Source: Dolomedes plantarius
Taxonomy: Eukaryota > Arthropoda > Arachnida > Araneae > Dolomedidae
DNA: 64,000 bases
Direction of reading: 5' to 3'
NCBI GenBank assembly: GCA_907164885.2
Contig: OU015499.1
Location: forward strand, 147,748,118 to 147,812,117
Shown: in pieces, positions 47,783 through 58,110 of the stretch
Position numbering within the stretch: the first letter of the stretch is position 1
Layout of the letters: each line of letters opens with the position of its first letter
Made by a program: the position numbers and the translations under genes
Notes under the pieces: generated by a model
What the model saw: the letters and a program-made list of their open reading frames with translations, nothing else
What the model was told of the DNA's origin: nothing
The model's database searches: none

Positions 47783-49190
47783 CACTGCTGGCCACCCAAA
47801 TTGCAACACCAAGAAAGACAAGAGATATGACAACAAAAATTATTTTGTAGATAACATGTTGGCCAAGTATCAAATGATTAAATTTATAGACTCCTGTGAA
47901 GTGTGGTTCCTGCCAAAATCAGTAGCCAGAGTAGCCGCCATTGTTGGAGATCACCGCTGTCACACGCCTCGGCATTGATTCAAAGAGACTTTGGATGAGT
48001 TCTTGGGGTACAGCAGACCAAGCAGCTTCCACACGTTACCAAAGTTGATCTGCTGTGGAAGCTGGGGATGGAATCTGGGTCAATCGTAGAGCAACCATGG
48101 ACCACATGTTTTCTATCGGCGAAAGATCCGGAGAGAGAGGCGGCCAGGGAAGCAATTCAATCTGGCGATTGACGAAGAACCGTTGGACAATGCGTGCCAC
48201 GTGTGGTCGCGCATTATCCTGTTGAAATATGGCTGTGGGCAAGCCCTGAAGGTAAGGAAGGACAACTGGCTCCAACACCTCGGAGATGTAGCGCTGGCTG
48301 TTTAAAGTACCCGCAATGCGTACTAGAGGTGTGCCAGAGTGATATCCAATACCGCCCCATACCATAATACCCGGTGCAGGACCAGTGTGGCGGTGCATAA
48401 CGCAGCTGTTCAGCATCCTCTCTTCACGGTGTCTCCAGACTCGAATGCGACCATCGTGGTGTTGCAGACAGAAGCGTCACTCGCCAGTAAAGACAATTCC
48501 ATTCCATTCTGCCGTCCACATCATTCTGTCATCGCACCATTGGCGGCGGAGACGTCTGTGGTTCTGCGTCAAGGGTAGACAAAGCAATGGACGTCTTGCG
48601 GACAGACCACTCTGCTGTAAACGGCGTCGAATGGTACGCGCAGACACTGGATGATGCGTTACAGACTGCATGTGCTGTGCTATGGTTCGTGATGTGACTG
48701 AGCGATCCGTCACTGCCATGCGCACAATTTGCCTGTCATCACGTGAAGTGGTGCGCTTAGGTGGATGCGATCGAACACGCCGGTCCGTCGTACCGTCCTG
48801 CATCCAACGATCACATATCCGCATTGCAGTTGTTTGATTTCGTCCAACACGACTACCGATTTCCCTGAAAGATAATCCACAATCTCGGTAGGCCACTATC
48901 CTTCCTCTGTCGAACTCGGATACTTGATCAAAGATGATCGCTGTTTTCGACGAGGCATAATTGATCGTTTTTTTGAAAAAACCACAAGAAAAACACAATT
49001 GCCGAACTTGAAATCGTCGAAATCTCCAAGCCTTAAATAGCGCTTTGAAGTGGCGCCACAGGCGCGCGTGATGTGCGTCTGCGCTGAAATTCTAATCATT
49101 TGCATATCTCACCTCCGCAAATGCATGTTGTAAATTTCATGTTATTTGCATGTTTCCTTCAGGGTGTTGCATTTACAGTGGCCAGCAGTG
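47783..49190 (-). mobile_element. full-length Tc1/mariner element, second copy
   Basis: Same terminal repeats and TA-tract flanks as 14069-15491. Confidence 0.9.
47919..48958 (-). pseudogene. Tc1 transposase, inactivated, cleaner copy
   Basis: Starts at ATG 48956-48958. The helix-turn-helix pair is readable (GLSFREIGSRVGRNQTTAMR, then HHPVSARTIRRRLQQSGL). Gly replaces the first catalytic Asp (48483-48485), with TGA at 48477-48479; FQQDNARPH and SPDLSPIENMW remain, and TAA is at 48036-48038. It shares these three lesions with copy 1, so the element was dead before the two copies separated. Confidence 0.85.
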
Positions 49191-49192
49191 TA

Positions 49193-49773
49193 TATATATA
49201 TATGAAAAAAAAATAAGGCCTTGATATGCAACGAAAGAGCAATGAATAAAATGATTTTAAATTTGTGGAAACAGCAGTTACAAATATTTTCATAATTCTG
49301 TGTTCAGTTTTATTTCAAATATTTATAATTCACTATGTTAAAGTACTAGAAGCTCTTTTTTCCCTTTTAGCCAAAATAACCTATTTTAAAAAGCAACTAG
49401 CAAAGATTAGAAATGTTTCATGAAATTATTGGTTGAAATCTCACACATAACAAAATGTAGAATGAATATGTTTAAAAAAAGTTTTAACATAGGCTAATAT
49501 TTCACTGTGATAATACATATATGAAAATACTTCGATTAAGGAGGATATGAAATAAAATAATTTTCAAACTTTAGCTAAATGTTAAAATATTAACATTGTT
49601 GTATTCCGTTATATGATCTTCTTAGATAAGAGTTATTTATTGTAACATTAAAAAAAAAAGTCTCTGATAAAATGATACACTGAAGATGTGATATCCTTGA
49701 TTCAGTTACATACCTTAACAAAAGCTGGTAGAAATAGCTTTGCTGTGAGGACCGCGCTGGGTTTACAAGAGTA
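49193..49773. other. AT-rich spacer, as 15494-16076
   Basis: No gene recognised. Confidence 0.45.
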
Positions 49774-49775
49774 TA

Positions 49776-50109
49776 CAGTCAAACCCCGTTATAACGAACT
49801 TCAAGGGACCAAAGGTTCTGTTCGCTTTATCCGGTGGTTCGCTATATCCGAACCGTTAAGAAAAATGCTATAGAGTTCACAAAATGTATAACTCATTAGT
49901 TGCAATGTGTATTCAATAATAATGCATTAAAAATTATAAAATCTATTAAAATGATCATTAATGAATTAAATCAACTAAAATCGATTACATTAAACTGACA
50001 CAATACTAATTAAATTACTTAAAATAGGAAAAACGGCGAAACCAAAATTTTCTTTCGTTATATCCGTGAGTTCGTTATATACCGGGTTCGCTATAACGGG
50101 GTTCAACTG
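49776..50109. mobile_element. pogo/Tigger-type MITE, second copy
   Basis: Same TA flanks and ends as 16079-16411. Confidence 0.8.
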
Positions 50110-50129
50110 TATATATTTTTACAGGGTTA

Positions 50130-50265
50130 GGTCCTGTTCACATCGAATTCGTCAGCTCAGTGTAAAGATTCCGTTGGCGTTGATTGGTTAAATAGTTCAA
50201 AGATCGGTATATGATTGGTTAAAATATTTTACGCTGACACTGATGGATTCTATGTGAAGATGGCC
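50130..50265. mobile_element. PIF/Harbinger-type MITE (136 bases), second copy
   Basis: TTA on both sides; same inverted ends as 16432-16567. Confidence 0.7.
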
Positions 50266-51181
50266 TTATACAGGAGTATATTTATAATCGTATTAGTTGG
50301 TACCAGTCAAAACATAACGGCTAGATAGTAAATAAATGTACTAACACACAAATTATGCTCAACACATCATTGCCAAATGCAGGGGCGTTCCAACCCGGGG
50401 GTGCCAGGGGTGCGGGGCACACGGGCGGCAAGTCGGCCGCCCGGTTGAAAAAATTTAAAACAAATTTATTAGTAAAATAATTAATATAAAAATATCATTA
50501 TGCAAGGTAACTACTTAGAGGTAAAAATGCATTTTACAAGTATAACTGGAAAGCACATTGGTTTTAAAAACGCTGCTCCACGTCGCAACCAGTTGGGAAA
50601 TAAATTGTGCGTTTTTATTTTAACGCGTTTTAACCCATCATCCCATCAAATCGTGCCGCATCGCCGGCATCGCGTTGGTGCGGGCGGTTTTTGTCAGGTT
50701 GTAGGAAAATACTCGTTTATGCCCTGATCCTATAAATACAAGGACCGGGATAATTTGCACTATATTAATTTTGAACGTGTCCATCTCAACAACTGAAAAA
50801 CAGCTTTATGTTTCGAATTTATGTGCTCGATTTTGTGATTGCTGACCAATAAAAATATTTCAGAGGTAAGTAAACTTGATATTCTTTCTTTTGCGCGGTT
50901 AGCGGTTCGAAATTGAAATAATACATTTATGGTTTGATATTTATTTTGCAAAAAAAAATTTTAAAAAAAGCTAGGATTCATTACTTAATTCTATTATAAA
51001 GGTTTTTTTTTTTTATTTTGCAAATGTTAAACATATACTACAGGAACAAGTGTAAACTTGGATTTTTGAACTGCATCACCTTATTTCTTTAACAGGTGCG
51101 TGAAATATGGCAAATTTTTCAGAAATCGGGGAAATATGATTTTTTTATTAAAGTAAATGTAGGGGATATTGTATTTAAAAT

Positions 51182-51903
51182 ATGAACAAAATTAAAATGA
51201 AATCGATTTGGAACGTTTCTTTGCAAAATTCAATCTTTATCGAGAAACAGCTTAACTTACATTGCGCCTATTTTATAAGTTCTTTATTTGACTACGAATG
51301 TAAAGATGAGGCTCCAAAAAATCCAGAAGACCACTTCAAAATTAATTTTTACTTTGAAATATTGGACACTGCATTATCAAAAATAGGAGAAAGGTTCGAA
51401 CATATAAAATAACATCATACAGTTTTCAATTTTCTCAACGACCTAAATAATTTCCTTGAAACAGATAAATCAAATAGATCTACAAAATGTAAATCTGTGG
51501 AAAGTATGTTACATGATCCGTTTAAAAATGAAAAAGATATTACAGCTGAAGATTTATGCGATGAAATTGACAACGTTGCACCCTATATTTCACCTGAAAC
51601 GAACGCGTTAAATGTGATTCAATACCTATTTACAAATAACCTCGTCTATATGTTTCCAAATTTAGTGACTTCCATACGAATTTTTTTAAACATTACCTGT
51701 GACTGTGGATAGCGGGAAAAGAAGCTTTCCAAAACTTAAAATGATAAAAATTATTTGAGATCAACAATGGAACAAGAAAGGCTTTCAGACTTATCTATTA
51801 TTAGTATCGAAAATAATAGATACAAGATATAGATGTATCAGATATTATAACAGAATTTGCATTAAAAAAAGTAAGAAAAGCAAAGATTATTTGAGCTTTT
51901 TGA
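51182..51903 (+). pseudogene. hAT transposase C-terminal part, cleaner copy
   Basis: A 76-residue frame (51182-51412) holds KNPEDHFKINFYFEILDTAL and KIGERFEHIK. A second (51497-51712) holds DITAEDLCDEIDNVAPYISP and FPNLVTSIRIFL. The dimerisation block follows in a third frame to about 51903. Three small indels separate the parts. Family and missing domains as described at 17490. Confidence 0.75.
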
Positions 51904-52107
51904 CTGACTTATTGAGCATATGTATTAATACAAGTAGATATATGTTGTATGTATTTAATAAAACGTATTCGTTTGATTATTATATCAATACATTAATAAC
52001 TATTATTATGTTGGGTTTTATAAAATTAAAAAATAAACTGAATTTATAATATTTTCTGTAATTTGTTCTATTTAAGGTAAAAAATTTCAGATAAATTTCA
52101 ATTAATC

Positions 52108-52479
52108 TGTAGAAATCACGATGTGGTGATTGTCATACATAATACTCCAAAAAGAGTCATCTCAGAAGGTTTTTCTTTAAACTCAACAATTCGATTTTAT
52201 TTTTCTGTAGGTAAATAATTACAGAGAGGAAAATATTGTAGTGCGATTAATATTCACAAGCCGCGAGCCGCTATCTGACCAACAGGTGTCAGTGTCTAGT
52301 ACGGACCAACTATCGCTTGAACTCGCGTGAACTACTGACCAGAGTCATCTTTACTTCGCTTCTTCACGCGCATCTGCCCATGCGCAGTGTTCGCGGAGCA
52401 GACGCCAGCGCATGTATCCATACGCTGATGTTCGCTAGCGCTGACATCTAGCGGCGCTGAAAATAAAGAGTTCCCCACA
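52108..52479 (-). repeat. 3' LTR, second gypsy copy
   Basis: TGTAGAAATCACGATG to GAGTTCCCCACA on the plus strand; a polypurine tract follows at 52480-52495. Confidence 0.9.
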
Positions 52480-53550
52480 GTACTCCTCCCCCAAGTACCG
52501 AAGGTACGAGGAGTTAAAGGTACGGTGGGTTAAAGCGGACATGCCTTCCAGAGCGTGTAACAGTAGTTGGTACACTCTGGAGATCCTGCTGGTCCCTAGA
52601 GGAGGTTGGCGGTAATGCATCAGGAGTAGGCAAATCGTCGTGTTTGGAGGAACCATGAGGAGTCACGATATCTTTGTTGGCATCTGCCATGAAAAATGCT
52701 GGTTTCAAACGGTCGAGGTTGATGACAGATTGTGAACCGTTGACGAGCAATGTAAAATGCGTTTGTGTTCGAGCAACGATTTTGTATGGTCCACTATAAG
52801 GAGGTTGGAGAGACTTCTTCACTCCATCGCGTCGGATGAAAGCATGAGAGCAGGTCTCAAGTGCAGGATGCTTGAAAATTCTGCTTTTATTGTGTGCAGA
52901 CGTTTGTGTAGGAGCCAATGCTTGCATTATCTGTCGCAAATGTTGTACGAAAATGGCTGGCTCCTCCACTGGAGCTGCTGATGGAGAGATAAGCTCAACT
53001 GGTAGACTTAGAGTAGAGCCATAGACCAGTTCTTAGGTCGTACACTGTAGGTCATTTTTAAATGCTGACCGAAGTCCTATCAGAACCAACGGAAGTGTTT
53101 CTGTCCACTTGATGGTTCGGTAGCACATCAGGGCTTGTTTCAACGATCGGTGGAAACGCTCAACAAGTCAAGTGCTCTGGGGATGGTACGGTGTCGTACG
53201 GATGCTCCGCGTGCCAAACAAAGACGTCAATGATCGAAACAACGACGATTAGAACTGGCGACCCTGATCCGTCGTGATCACAGATGGTACGCCAAACCGG
53301 GCAATCCAGTGATTTAGGAAGGCACGGGCGACGGTCTCCGCTGTTATGTCACCAATAGGAATAGCTTCAGGCCATCTGGTGAATCTATCGAAGCACGTCA
53401 ACAGGTAGCAAAAACCATTCGAAGGTGGCAAGGGGCCAACCAAATCCACATGCACATGATCGAACCTCTGATTCGGAATCGTGAATGCTTGGATGGGACA
53501 ATGGTTATGCCTCGATACCTTTGATCGTTGGCAGTCAATGCAGGAACGGG

Positions 53551-53737
53551 CAGGGCCTTTTTATCGCATGGGCAAATCGGGACTTTGCCCAGGGCCCCCT
53601 GATGCTAGGGGGCCCCAAAACCCCCTTGGTGTATGCACCTAGTACTTCTAATAGTATGTATTTTTATAAATGTCCGTAAGGGGGGGCCCCCAAATAGCAT
53701 CTGCCCAGGGGCCCCCAGCGTTCATAATCGGGCCCTG
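53551..53737. mobile_element. hAT-type MITE inside integrase, exact target duplication
   Basis: GGAACGGG at 53543-53550 and 53738-53745. Ends CAGGGCCTTTTTATC and CAGGGCCCGATTATG (read inward). Length 187 bases, GC-rich, with inverted GGGCCCC segments. Confidence 0.88.
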
Positions 53738-55854
53738 GGAACGGGTCCACTCGGCAACATCTTTGGAAATTGCCGGCCAGATATATCGCTCCAAGACGAG
53801 TTTCTTAGTTGCACGAATTCCTGGATGCGACAGATTGTGCAAAGAACAAAATATTTTCTTACGCAGGTTGGTAGGTACATATGGTCTGATTTTATTGTTG
53901 CTCGTGTCACAAATTATAAACAGTTTTGAGCCAAACTTTAATGGACAGAGTTGTAGTGAGCAATTAGAGTCTTTCAACAGACGTTGTAACTCACTATCGT
54001 CTTTTTGAGCTGCAGCGAGTGTAGCAAAATCAACTGGTGAGTTATCGATTGTTTCGATGCGTGACAAAGCATCGGCCACCACATTGTCATGACCAGGAAT
54101 ATGCCTAATGTCCGTGCTAAACTGAGCTATAAAATTCTTTTGCCTTAATTGTCTGGGGGAATCGGAATTTGAATTTTTGGTGAAAGCGTAGGTAAGAGGT
54201 CGATGATCAGTGAAAATTGAGAAGGATGAGCCTTCGAGATCATCTCTAAAATATTTTATAGCTGCGTATATGGCGAGAAGCTCTCTGTCGTATGTACTAT
54301 ACTTCTGTTCCGAAGAGGAAAGTTTTCGAGAGAAAAAAGCTAGCGGCTGAGGGCCATTAGTACTTTGAGCATGTAAAACTCCTCCAATAGCGATGTCAGA
54401 CGCATCAACCGTTAGAGAGAGTTTTGGTTAGGGGCACGGAAACATAATGTTGCAGCATTCACGAGAAAAGATTTGCATTTGGCAAAGGCAGCACAGGTTT
54501 CGTCAGTCCACGGGACGGGACGATTATCGTTCTTTTTTGAGTCTTTAAGGAATTCGTGGAGAGGAGCTTGCGTTTCTGCGGCTTTTGGAAGGAAGCGACG
54601 GTAAAAATTAATCATAGCGAGGAAACGTCTCAGCTGAGAGATAGTATCAGGCATCGGAAAATCCGAGATAATTTGGGTTTTTTTTTGGGAGAGGTTTTAC
54701 TCCAGAAGGGGTGATTAAGCAACCCAAAAAGGACACAGATGATTTACCAAGTACACATTTGGAGGGGTTCAGTTTTAACCCATATTGCTTTAAGCGATCG
54801 AATACTTGCCGAAGGTGTTTCAAGTGATCGTTTTCATTGTCTGACGCAATAAGGATGTCATCAAAATACGGGACGCAAAAGGTCAAACCAGACAACACCT
54901 GATGAATAAACCTTTGAAATGTTTGCCCTGCGTTACGTAGACCAAAGGGGGTGGACAGGAATTCGAAGAGACCAAATGGAGTCGTGACTGCGGTCTTGGG
55001 TATGTCTTCGGGATAAACCGGAATTTGGTGGTAAGCGCGAGCCAAGTCCAAGGTTGAAAAAATATGTTTTCCGAAGAAAATTTGAGTGCAATCCTGTATG
55101 TGAGGGACTGGGTATCGATCAGGAATTGTCACCGAATTTAGACGACGGTAGTCGCCACATGGACGCCAGTCGCCATTAGCCTTTTTAACCATGTGCAGGG
55201 GACTTGCCCATGGGCTTTTTGAGGGACGAATGATGCCTTGAGACAAAAGGAACTCAAATTCCTGACGTGCAGCCCGGAGAAGTTCCGGAGACAGACGCCG
55301 GGGCTTTGCAAATACGGGAGGTCCTTTAGTTTCAATATGATGGAAAATAGTTGATGGTTGTATGTTATTAGAATTTTGACATGGGTTAGCAAGTACTCTA
55401 TTAGAAAATTGAGAGGGGTTAGTAAGTTCTGGGTACGTGCTTAGGATTTTTTCAAATTTAGAATCCCCTAACAGAATTGAAATATTCGTGCTAAGAGGGT
55501 TATCATTAGGGGTTTTACCACCATAGGACAATTTGGTCTCGGCATCAATTAATCTATTGTTTTTTACGTCAACTAATAAATTGAAATGTTTGAGGAAATC
55601 GGAGCCTATGATTGGTTGGCTTACGTCGGCTATGACAAACGACCACTGAAAAGTACGGCGTAAATGTAAATCCAATGTCAGGAGTTTGGTACCAAAGGTA
55701 GATATTTCGGAACCATTGGCCGCGAAAAGGACTAAACTGTCACGAGCTTTTGCCTGAGGAGTGATACGTCGAGGAATGACTGAGATATCGGCGCCGGTAT
55801 CAATAAGAAATTCTAACATAGTAGACGGATCAGCCAAAAGAATGCGATTAACGT

Positions 55855-55900
55855 GGCGATCGCGGGTATGGCCATCAGGCGACCGCCGATCTAGTTTCCC
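55855..55900 (-). promoter_or_regulatory. -1 ribosomal frameshift signal between gag and pol
   Basis: On the minus strand: slippery heptamer G GGA AAC (55894-55900) in the gag frame, immediately followed by TAG (55891-55893), then a stem whose arms GGCGGTCGC (55879-55887) and GCGATCGCC (55855-55863) pair over nine bases with one G-U pair and a 15-base loop. The spacer from heptamer to stem is six bases. The pol frame is exactly -1 and is open from the heptamer onward. This is the classical arrangement for gag-pol frameshifting in retroelements. Confidence 0.85.
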
Positions 55901-56689
55901 GAATTACCGAACGTACATGGTGGATTGCACTTTCTTGCATTAGAACCGAAATTAGTGTGATAAAAACACTGGTTGTTTGAGGGTTCTTTATACTGGCGAT
56001 TTCTTCCGCGGGACTGACTACGCCTTCTGCCGTGTTGCCCGTTCGGGCGCCTATCCTGGGAACGTCCACGCTCATGTACTAGCGTGTAAAGTTCGCTGAC
56101 CTGTTAACTGAGCAATTTGTAGCTCCAGGTGGGAACTTTGTGGAAAAACAGCTGAATTTATACCAGGAGTATAAGCTAGGTCTGATATCTTGTCAGCTGT
56201 TACTGCCAGTTGGGGCAAAGTCTCGTTTAGCGCTGCTAGGATACTCTGGGTGTGAGTAGGGAGCCTCGAAAGCCAAAGAGACTTTAAGAGAGGTTCACCT
56301 ACCGTCTCGCCGGCGAGAGACCGCATACGGGTGAGCAACTGTGACGGGCGTTGATCGCCAAGTTCTATTCCTTGTAAGAGACGGCGAATTTTCGATTCTT
56401 GACTCTCGGAATGTAATTCAATCAAGCGATTCTTTAGGGTCCTATATCTCTCCTCTGCCGGAGGTTTCAAAATAATATCACTAACGGTGTTGAGGATCTC
56501 TGAATCAACAGCGGAAAGCACATGATGATACATGGTTTTGTCCGCTGTGATTCCGGCTATCTCAAACTGTGCCTCAAGCTGCGCAAACCATATTGTTGGA
56601 TTAACCTTCCAAAATGGCGGGGGTTTTACTGAAACGCGAGCGACACTGGGATCTGCCAACGATGCATCTTCTGGTATAGGTAGAGACAT
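55891..56689 (-). CDS. gypsy gag (capsid and nucleocapsid)
   Basis: ATG at 56687-56689 ([20 protein letters not shown]) leads a capsid region typical of arthropod gypsy elements ([50 protein letters not shown]). An Arg-rich tract ([13 protein letters not shown]) precedes a Cys/His segment [18 protein letters not shown], which stands where other elements have a zinc knuckle. The frame ends at TAG 55891-55893. One extra base near 56083 stops the frame early (TGA at about 56074) in this copy; copy 1 lacks that base, so gag was probably about 265 residues. Confidence 0.85.
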
Positions 56690-57269
56690 ATTGAAATGGA
56701 ATGACACAGTAAAAATGCAAAACTATACAATAATATAAGGGTATAACACTAAATCATGCAATAAAGTTAACACAATAAAAATGCAACATAATATAAGGGT
56801 AATTATGCAATAAAGTATAAGATAAACTGAGTCAATATTTTAAATAATCTACGCAAACCCCAGTCAAATGCCGTTAGATGGAGTCATTACCTACGCTTTC
56901 AACAAAATTTCTGAACGTTCAGGAAATGGGAAAAAATAGGTAAGAAAATGAGCTTACCTTGCGTGTTGATTATGTCAGGTAATCCAAATGTAAAACAAAT
57001 CATAACTCACCAGCACGGAACATTAGAAATTCGTGGAACACTGTGATGGAGAAATAAAAACCACGTGCATGAGTTCGACGGAAAAAAAATCACGTTTTTG
57101 GTTTTCGTGAAAATATTGCACCACAATTAAAAAAAATACAGGAAATAACTGGTGAGGAGAGGAACTAGGTCTTTCGTAAACACAAAAGACAGCACTTCAC
57201 AATAAAAATACTTGCGCTGGATGATGATGAACGTGGATTATCATATCCGAGAAGTTGGAAACACGTGTT
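56690..57269 (-). other. gypsy 5' leader between primer-binding site and gag
   Basis: Untranslated leader of about 580 bases. No conserved motif was identified. Confidence 0.6.
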
Positions 57270-57286
57270 GCAGGGGCCGGTCACCA
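57270..57286 (-). other. primer-binding site, second copy
   Basis: TGGTGACCGGCCCCTGC on the minus strand, two bases from the 5' LTR. Confidence 0.6.
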
Positions 57287-57288
57287 TT

Positions 57289-57849
57289 TGTAGAAATCAC
57301 GATGTGGTGATTGTCATACATAATACTCCAAAAAGAGTCATCTCAGAAGGTTTTTCTTTAAACTCAACAATTCGATTTTATTTTTCTGTAGGTAAATAAT
57401 TACAGAGAGGAAAATATTGTAGCGCGATTAACATTCACAAGCCGTGAGCCGCTATCTGACCAACAAGTGTAAGGGCCTGTTCACATAGGAGTCCGTTGCA
57501 TTGCGTTAAAGAAAAGATGACGTTGAGACGAAAATAAACCAATCATAGGCGTTAAAAATTTCCTTGCTAATCGTTTGGAGGCATATCATTGGTTTATTTT
57601 CGTCTCAACATCATCTTTTCCTTAACGCAACGCAACGGACTCCTATGTGAACAGGCCCTAAGTGTCTAGTACGGACCAACTATCGCTTGAACTCGCGTGA
57701 ACTACTGACCAGAGTCCTCTTTCCTTCGCTTCTTCGCGCGCATCCGCCCATGCGCAGTGTTCGCGGAGCAGACGCCAGCGCATGTATCCATACGCTGATG
57801 TTCGCTAGCGCTGACATCTAGCGGCGCTGAAAATAAAGAGTTCCCCACA
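57289..57849 (-). repeat. 5' LTR with MITE, second copy
   Basis: 561 bases, the same as the 3' LTR apart from the MITE at 57473-57658 and its TAA duplication. Confidence 0.9.
57473..57658. mobile_element. PIF/Harbinger-type MITE in 5' LTR, second copy
   Basis: TAA at 57470-57472 and 57659-57661; long inverted repeats as in copy 1. Confidence 0.88.
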
Positions 57850-58110
57850 AATCCATACGGTATGAGGGGGGGGGCAAAATTATTCTCACACAAGGGCGGC
57901 AGCTACCCTAGGAACTGTCCTGGCCAAATGTTTAAAATCGTAATATTAAGAATATACAAATACACTTTAAAAATTACTATTGAATCCGATAAAAAGAAAT
58001 GTGGTTACTGAACAGGGCGAAATAAATAATTTTCCGTTAGGTTTCATTTTATATCTCACAAACATAATTAAAAATAAAAATGGCAGAGAGAGAGAAAGAG
58101 AGAGAGACCC

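Larger units (their letters stand above)
52514..55900 (-). pseudogene. gypsy pol polyprotein (protease, RT, RNase H, integrase)
   Basis: Pol has no ATG of its own; its frame opens at the GGGAAAC slip site (55894-55900) and runs to 54647. It contains the aspartic protease motif [13 protein letters not shown] and the reverse transcriptase with [33 protein letters not shown] and the catalytic [10 protein letters not shown] one-base slip in an A run near 54675 and another near 54425 lead into RNase H, which begins at TVDASD. The integrase H2C2 region HNLSHPGIRATKKLVLE is followed by the MITE (53551-53737), then the core with [13 protein letters not shown] and LVERFHR carrying the three acidic residues. 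TAA at 53033-53035 interrupts TT-stop-ELVYG. The C-terminal segment YSGPYKIVARTQTHFTLLV leads to the final FNPPYL. It would make a full retrotransposon enzyme set but is inactivated by the MITE and the TAA. Confidence 0.9.
52108..57849 (-). mobile_element. Ty3/gypsy LTR retrotransposon, cleaner copy
   Basis: Same structure and AATC target duplication as 18414-24171. LTRs lie at 52108-52479 (3') and 57289-57849 (5', with MITE). Gag and pol are largely open, so domain calls below use this copy. Confidence 0.93.
50380..57922 (+). mobile_element. hAT element split by gypsy, second copy
   Basis: GCCAAATG at 50372-50379 and 57923-57930, with the same termini as copy 1. Confidence 0.85.
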
